This document shows, piece after piece, positions 59,897 to 64,000 of a stretch of DNA of 64,000 bases (position 1 is the first letter of the stretch; every line of letters begins with the position of its first letter). The stretch is from contig NZ_FPAZ01000002.1 in the NCBI RefSeq assembly GCF_900116435.1, positions 124,001 through 188,000 of the forward strand, given 5' to 3'. The notes under the pieces are model-generated. The model did no database searches. It had not been told where the DNA came from and saw only the letters and a list, made by a program, of their open reading frames with translations. The stretch comes from Pseudoalteromonas lipolytica. GTDB lineage: Bacteria > Pseudomonadota > Gammaproteobacteria > Enterobacterales > Alteromonadaceae. The position numbers were made by a program, and so were the translations under genes.

Positions 59897-61201
59897 TTAA
59901 TGCAGTTTCATTTTGGGTCTTACCACGCGGAGTACTTTTTCGCTGATCCACAATGCAAAGGTTTTGGCACTGCCATGAATGGCGCGCTGGTGCATACGAT
60001 AAAGAGAAATATACATAAACCGCGCTATTTTCCCTTCAATAAAAAAGCTATTACTGGTTAAGTTACCCATTAAGCTGCCCACGGTGCTGTAACGTGACAA
60101 ATTCACCAAAGAGCCATGATCACTATAGGTAAACACGCTTAACGGGTTGTTTTTGAGTGTGGCTAGTAGGTTTTTTTCTACGCATTGTGCCATTTGATGC
60201 GCTGATTGTGCGCGTGGTGGAACCTGCGAGCCATCGTCTTGAGTAAACGCGCAGCAATCACCAATCACAAAAATAGTCTCATCAACACTGCTTTGTAGGT
60301 ATTGATTTACCTTAATTTGGTTGTTACGTGTAAGCTCAAAAATACCAATATCTTTGATAAAATCGGGGGCTTTTACACCTGCTGCCCATACCATGATATC
60401 GGCCTTTATAATGGCGTCATTGTTAGTGATAAAGCTGTTTTCTGTGGCTTCTTTTACTTGCGTGCTTTCGCGCACCGTGACCCCTAATTTTACCAGTTCT
60501 CGTTTTGCCGAGTTGGCTATGCGTTCAGGCAAGGCAGGCAAAATACGAGGACCTGCTTCGATTAAATCAATGTGTAGGCGCTTGGCTGTCATTTTATCTA
60601 GGCCATACATTTTTAGCATGTCGGATACATGATACAGCTCAGCCGAAAGCTCAACGCCCGTCGCTCCACCGCCAACAATGGCAATTGTTAGAGCCTGCTG
60701 TGGGTCGTCATCTTGGTGCAAGCGAGTAAAGTTATCGAGTAATGCATGTTGAAAACGCTCGGCCTGTTGGTTTGAATCAAGGTAAAAGCAATGATCTTTT
60801 ACGCCGGGGGTATTAAAGTCGTTACTCACACTGCCGATGGCGAGCACTAAGTAGTCATAGCTGACATGTCGCTGTGGCAAAATGCGATGGCCAAGTTCGT
60901 CTTTTAACTCGCTTAAGGTAATGGTTTTGTTGGTTGAATCTAAGTGGCAAAAACTGCCGAGTTGAAAATTATAATGGTGTTTTGCTGCATGAGCAGAGTA
61001 CACAACGCCGTCTAAATCGGCATCAATCGACCCCGTCGCTACTTCATGAAGTAACGGTTTCCAAATATGGCTACGGTTTTTATCGATTAATAAAATATCT
61101 GCTTGGCGTTTTTTCCCGAGTTTATGTCCTAATTGTGTTGCAAGCTCTAAGCCGCCTGCGCCACCACCGACTATCACGATTTTAGGAGGTTGGTTAGTCA
61201 T
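59897..61201 (-). CDS. ndh: Type II NADH dehydrogenase (NDH-2)
   Basis: A 434-residue flavoprotein that passes electrons from NADH to quinone without pumping protons. It has the FAD-binding motif IVIVGGGAGGLELATQLG at the start, the NADH-binding IAIVGGGATGVELSAEL near 180, VWAAGVKAP, and VIGDCCAFTQ near 305. The C-terminal region (MYISLYRMHQRAIHG) is the amphipathic membrane anchor of this family. I start at ATG 61201, with GAGGG 6 bases upstream; an earlier ATG at 61270 has no site. It is monocistronic and lies upstream of mntP on the same strand. Confidence 0.92.
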   Translation of the reverse strand: MTNQPPKIVIVGGGAGGLELATQLGHKLGKKRQADILLIDKNRSHIWKPLLHEVATGSIDADLDGVVYSAHAAKHHYNFQLGSFCHLDSTNKTITLSELKDELGHRILPQRHVSYDYLVLAIGSVSNDFNTPGVKDHCFYLDSNQQAERFQHALLDNFTRLHQDDDPQQALTIAIVGGGATGVELSAELYHVSDMLKMYGLDKMTAKRLHIDLIEAGPRILPALPERIANSAKRELVKLGVTVRESTQVKEATENSFITNNDAIIKADIMVWAAGVKAPDFIKDIGIFELTRNNQIKVNQYLQSSVDETIFVIGDCCAFTQDDGSQVPPRAQSAHQMAQCVEKNLLATLKNNPLSVFTYSDHGSLVNLSRYSTVGSLMGNLTSNSFFIEGKIARFMYISLYRMHQRAIHGSAKTFALWISEKVLRVVRPKMKLH

Positions 61202-61461
61202 TACGTTGCCCTCAAAAGTATAATACCTAAACACTCTCGATTTAAAAGCGCTTAGGTATTGCAAATCCATTCTTCAATACCCCATGGCAACGGGTCTATT
61301 GTGCGCCTTTTTACTGGCTTTGTCAGCAAAGCTTACGAACAATATAGTGTGTTTAGTGATATTAATGGCCTTGGGTGATGAGCCTAAACACGTTAACATG
61401 GCTAATTCGCACTAAGGCACCTATCATTACCTAATACAGGGAAATGAAACAAGGGATCAGG

Positions 61462-63396
61462 ATGACTACAGCACTCCACACTTCGCTAAATCAATACTTT
61501 GGCTTTACTGAATTTCGCCAGGGTCAGCAACAAACGATTGAACAACTGTTAAATCAACAATCATCATTGGCTATCTTTCCGACGGGGTCGGGCAAGTCGT
61601 TGTGTTATCAATTAACTGCATTGCATTTGCCTAATTTGACCTTGGTGGTTTCACCCTTGTTAGCGCTGATGAAAGATCAAATCAGCTTTTTGAATAGCAA
61701 AGGTATATATGCGGCCAGCTTAGATTCGAGTCAAACGAGCGAACAAAGTCATACCGTGATGAGTGATGTGCGAACCGGGAAGGTTAAAATTTTAATGGTG
61801 TCGGTGGAGCGTTTTAAGAACGAACGCTTTCGCGAGTTCATCAAGCAAGTGCCGATTTCAATGCTGGTGGTTGATGAGGCGCACTGTATTTCTGAATGGG
61901 GGCATAACTTTAGACCCGACTATTTAAAACTGCCGCGTTATCGCGATGAGCTTAATATTCCTCTGGTGTTGCTATTAACTGCAACGGCAACCAAAAAAGT
62001 AAAACGTGACATGTGTGAGCGGTTTGCCATTGCACCTGAATGCGTTGTGCAAACAGGGTTTTATCGTGCGAACCTTGATTTATCGGTGTTAAGTGTGGCG
62101 AGCCAAGATAAACAATCGCACTTAACACGCGTTATTGCTGAGCAGCAGGGCGCTGGCATCGTGTATGTGACGCTGCAACACACTGCCGAGCAAGTGGCCG
62201 CAGCGTTAGCGCAGACAGGACTTAATGCAGTGGCGTATCATGCGGGTCTTGACGATGATAAGCGCTGGCAAATTCAAGATGACTTTATGGCGGGTAACAT
62301 TAATATTGTGGTTGCCACCATTGCGTTTGGTATGGGCATTGATAAGTCGGATATTCGCTTTGTTATTCATTATGATTTACCTAAATCAATTGAAAACTAC
62401 AGCCAAGAAATAGGCCGCGCAGGGCGAGATTCTAAGCAATCAAATTGTTATACCTTGGCAAATCTAGATGGCCTGAACACGGTTGAAAACTTTGTTTATG
62501 CCGATACCCCCGAGCAAACTGGTATTGAATATGTGATCAACAATATTCGCACGGAGCAAACGAATGGTCAGTGGGAAATGCAAGAATACAGCTTGTCGAG
62601 TGACAGTAATATTCGTGCATTAGCCTTAAAAACGTTATTAGTACAGCTTGAAATTCATGGCGCTATCACGCCGTTGTATGCCTATTATGCTGACTTTAAA
62701 TATAAGTTTTTAACAGGCAAAGACACACTTCTTCAGCAATTTGATGAGCAGCGCCAAGCATTTTTACAGCAGGTATTTAATCATACTGAGTTTAAGAAAA
62801 TTTGGGGCACTCTCAACTTTGACGCCTTAACACATGCCACGCAAGTCGATAGAAAACGGGTGGTTGCTGCGCTCGATTATTTGGCCGAAAAAGGTCACAT
62901 AGCCCTTGAAACTAAACGCATTACACAAGTGTATGAGGTGAATAACGAAGTCATTAATGCAGACAATTTAGCGTCGCAATTACATCAGTACTTTATTGAA
63001 AAAGAGCAGGCAGAAATAAAACGCATTGCTGCATTGGTGCGCTTTTTTGAGCTTAATAGCTGTTTGAGTTATAACCTTGCACGTTATTTTGATGATCATA
63101 ATGCCCCAAAAGGGTGTGGCCATTGTTCTGTGTGTCGAGGCCAGTCTGTAAAACTTAGTTATTCACTTGAGCACACCATGCCAGACACTGCGGTTATTGC
63201 AGCTAAAGTTACACAGCTAAAAGAGCACTTAGCCACTAAAGGGGTAACTGAAATCAGTATTGATACTCAATGCCGTTTTTTAGCGGGAATGAGTGTGCCA
63301 CTGTTTACCCGCAATAAAGTTAGGCAGCTTTCAGGTTTTGGGGTGTGTGAACACCTGCGTTATAGCGATATTAAAGCGGTGCTACAGCAGTTGTAG
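61462..63396 (+). CDS. recQ: RecQ-family ATP-dependent DNA helicase
   Basis: A 644-residue superfamily 2 helicase. Motifs run: FGFTEFRQGQ (motif 0), FPTGSGKSLCYQ (I), VSPLLALMKDQ, VDEAHCISEWGHNFRPDY (II), LTATAT (III), then FGMGIDKSDIRFVIHYDLP and SQEIGRAGRD (VI). A zinc-binding C-terminus is present (CGHCSVC with an upstream Cys). The HRDC domain of E. coli RecQ is missing, and the C-terminal region differs, so this may be a paralogue rather than classical RecQ. I start at ATG 61462 with AAGGG at the right distance; ATG 61444 is too close to its site. A strong hairpin spans the stop codon. Confidence 0.93.
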   Translation: MTTALHTSLNQYFGFTEFRQGQQQTIEQLLNQQSSLAIFPTGSGKSLCYQLTALHLPNLTLVVSPLLALMKDQISFLNSKGIYAASLDSSQTSEQSHTVMSDVRTGKVKILMVSVERFKNERFREFIKQVPISMLVVDEAHCISEWGHNFRPDYLKLPRYRDELNIPLVLLLTATATKKVKRDMCERFAIAPECVVQTGFYRANLDLSVLSVASQDKQSHLTRVIAEQQGAGIVYVTLQHTAEQVAAALAQTGLNAVAYHAGLDDDKRWQIQDDFMAGNINIVVATIAFGMGIDKSDIRFVIHYDLPKSIENYSQEIGRAGRDSKQSNCYTLANLDGLNTVENFVYADTPEQTGIEYVINNIRTEQTNGQWEMQEYSLSSDSNIRALALKTLLVQLEIHGAITPLYAYYADFKYKFLTGKDTLLQQFDEQRQAFLQQVFNHTEFKKIWGTLNFDALTHATQVDRKRVVAALDYLAEKGHIALETKRITQVYEVNNEVINADNLASQLHQYFIEKEQAEIKRIAALVRFFELNSCLSYNLARYFDDHNAPKGCGHCSVCRGQSVKLSYSLEHTMPDTAVIAAKVTQLKEHLATKGVTEISIDTQCRFLAGMSVPLFTRNKVRQLSGFGVCEHLRYSDIKAVLQQL

Positions 63397-63409
63397 CATC
63401 GCTTTAAAT
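63373..63409 (+). terminator. Terminator spanning the recQ stop codon
   Basis: AAAGCGGTGCTACA (63373-63386) pairs with TGTAGCATCGCTTT (63392-63405), 14 bp with one G-T pair, followed by AAATTTT. The stem includes the last codons and the stop of the helicase gene. Confidence 0.7.
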
Positions 63410-63581
63410 TTTAAACGCATGTGCTTAAGCTTCGGTAGCTTAGGTAACCATTTTGACGAACTTGTCTTGAATAACTCTGTCAGTGTACTTTGTAAGGACA
63501 ACTGAAAGTTTTCTTTGTCAAGTGGTAACTATTGCAACGTGCCACTTATCAGTTTTGGGCTGAGTATTTAGGAGCTTCTTT

Positions 63582-64000
63582 TTATTGCTTCCAAAACGTA
63601 CGCGTAAAAAGGGCAAAAACAGTAAAATATTCCAAACGACCCACAAGCATTGCGCTGGTTAATATCCAGGTTCCTGCGTCTGAAACTGGTGCAAAGTTAG
63701 CGCCTACTTCACCAAACCCCGGTCCGAGCACATTGACACATGCGGCGACTGCTGAAAACGCACTCCAAAAATCCAGCCCAGTAAACATGAGTAATAATGT
63801 AAACAGCATGCTTGATCCTGCGGCAAAAGTCATAAATGCCATAACGGCATGAAGTACATCATCTTTTACAGGGCTGCCTTGGTACTTAATGGTGAATATA
63901 GCGCGGGGATGAAGAAGTTGTTTAAAGTTATTATTGAGCATTTTAACCACTAGAATATTTCTGATGATTTTATTTCCGCCAGCCGTTGAGCCCGCGCATC
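63582..64000 (-). CDS. trkH: Trk potassium uptake membrane subunit TrkH, C-terminal part (partial)
   Basis: The last 139 codons of TrkH, the K+-translocating subunit of the Trk system. The visible part includes the conserved AGSTAGGNKIIRN near the window edge, then LLHPRAIFTIKYQG, the pore helix ACVNVLGPGFGEVGANFAPV with its selectivity-filter Gly, and LVGRLEYFTVFALFTRTFWK at the C-terminus. All match E. coli TrkH order. The frame is open to position 64000. A strong terminator of the convergent recQ lies 180 bases away. Confidence 0.9.
   Translation of the reverse strand, partial: CAGSTAGGNKIIRNILVVKMLNNNFKQLLHPRAIFTIKYQGSPVKDDVLHAVMAFMTFAAGSSMLFTLLLMFTGLDFWSAFSAVAACVNVLGPGFGEVGANFAPVSDAGTWILTSAMLVGRLEYFTVFALFTRTFWKQ

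Overview
The window reads as a chromosomal segment of a marine gammaproteobacterium, most likely Pseudoalteromonas or a close alteromonad. Signs of this are a three-gene chitin-degradation cluster built from CBM5/12, GH18 and AA10 modules, a large TonB-dependent receptor, YbiT, Dgt, HemH, ArfA, MntP, Ndh-2, RecQ and TrkH homologues of gammaproteobacterial type, and many structured intergenic repeats. No rRNA, tRNA, CRISPR array, transposase or integrase was recognised. The genus is an inference from gene content.

Layout. 1-9.3 kb: the start of ybiT, a 322-bp array of 7-bp repeats, an EAL phosphodiesterase, a TetR regulator with its DUF417 target and two matching operators, a chemoreceptor, a porin/PstS-like pair, a methyltransferase and an HNH nuclease. 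9.4-19.1 kb: a defence island bracketed by two inverted copies of a 210-bp multi-hairpin repeat. It holds a plus-strand operon of five genes (RecB-type PD-(D/E)XK nuclease, SIR2, HerA ATPase, KTSC protein, SLATT membrane protein). Converging on it are a PLD/DEAD helicase/DUF3427 protein and a small hydrophobic ORF. Just outside lies a NERD/zinc-ribbon gene split by one amber stop. 20-28.4 kb: tandem 220-bp repeats, two LysR regulators, a DUF2798/monooxygenase pair, uncharacterised envelope proteins and dgt, whose first codons appear frameshifted.

28.5-35.3 kb: a four-gene operon with a glycerophosphodiesterase lipoprotein, two large uncharacterised membrane proteins (one with a PEGA domain, one with zinc ribbons) and a nucleotide pyrophosphatase/phosphodiesterase. 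35-48.6 kb: mostly housekeeping and sensory genes (RimK-type ligase, BenE transporter, cupin, ferrochelatase, a divergent histidine kinase and response regulator, a TonB receptor, a KefB/C-type antiporter, arfA). 49-56.6 kb: the chitin cluster, GH18 (ChiC type), AA10 LPMO, GH18 (ChiA type), carrying six chitin-binding modules in all. 56.8-64 kb: a periplasmic binding protein, a DUF2235 lipase-like protein with a lectin-like C-terminus, mntP, ndh, a recQ-family helicase and the 3' end of trkH.

How the parts work together. The chitin enzymes look like one secreted unit, with the LPMO opening crystalline chitin for two different GH18 enzymes. The five-gene SIR2-HerA operon combines three potential effector chemistries (DNA cleavage, NAD+ hydrolysis, membrane disruption) around one HerA motor. 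This is the best candidate in the window for a little-described system. SIR2-HerA pairs are known in phage defence; the role of the extra genes here is inferred from their families and from tight operon spacing.
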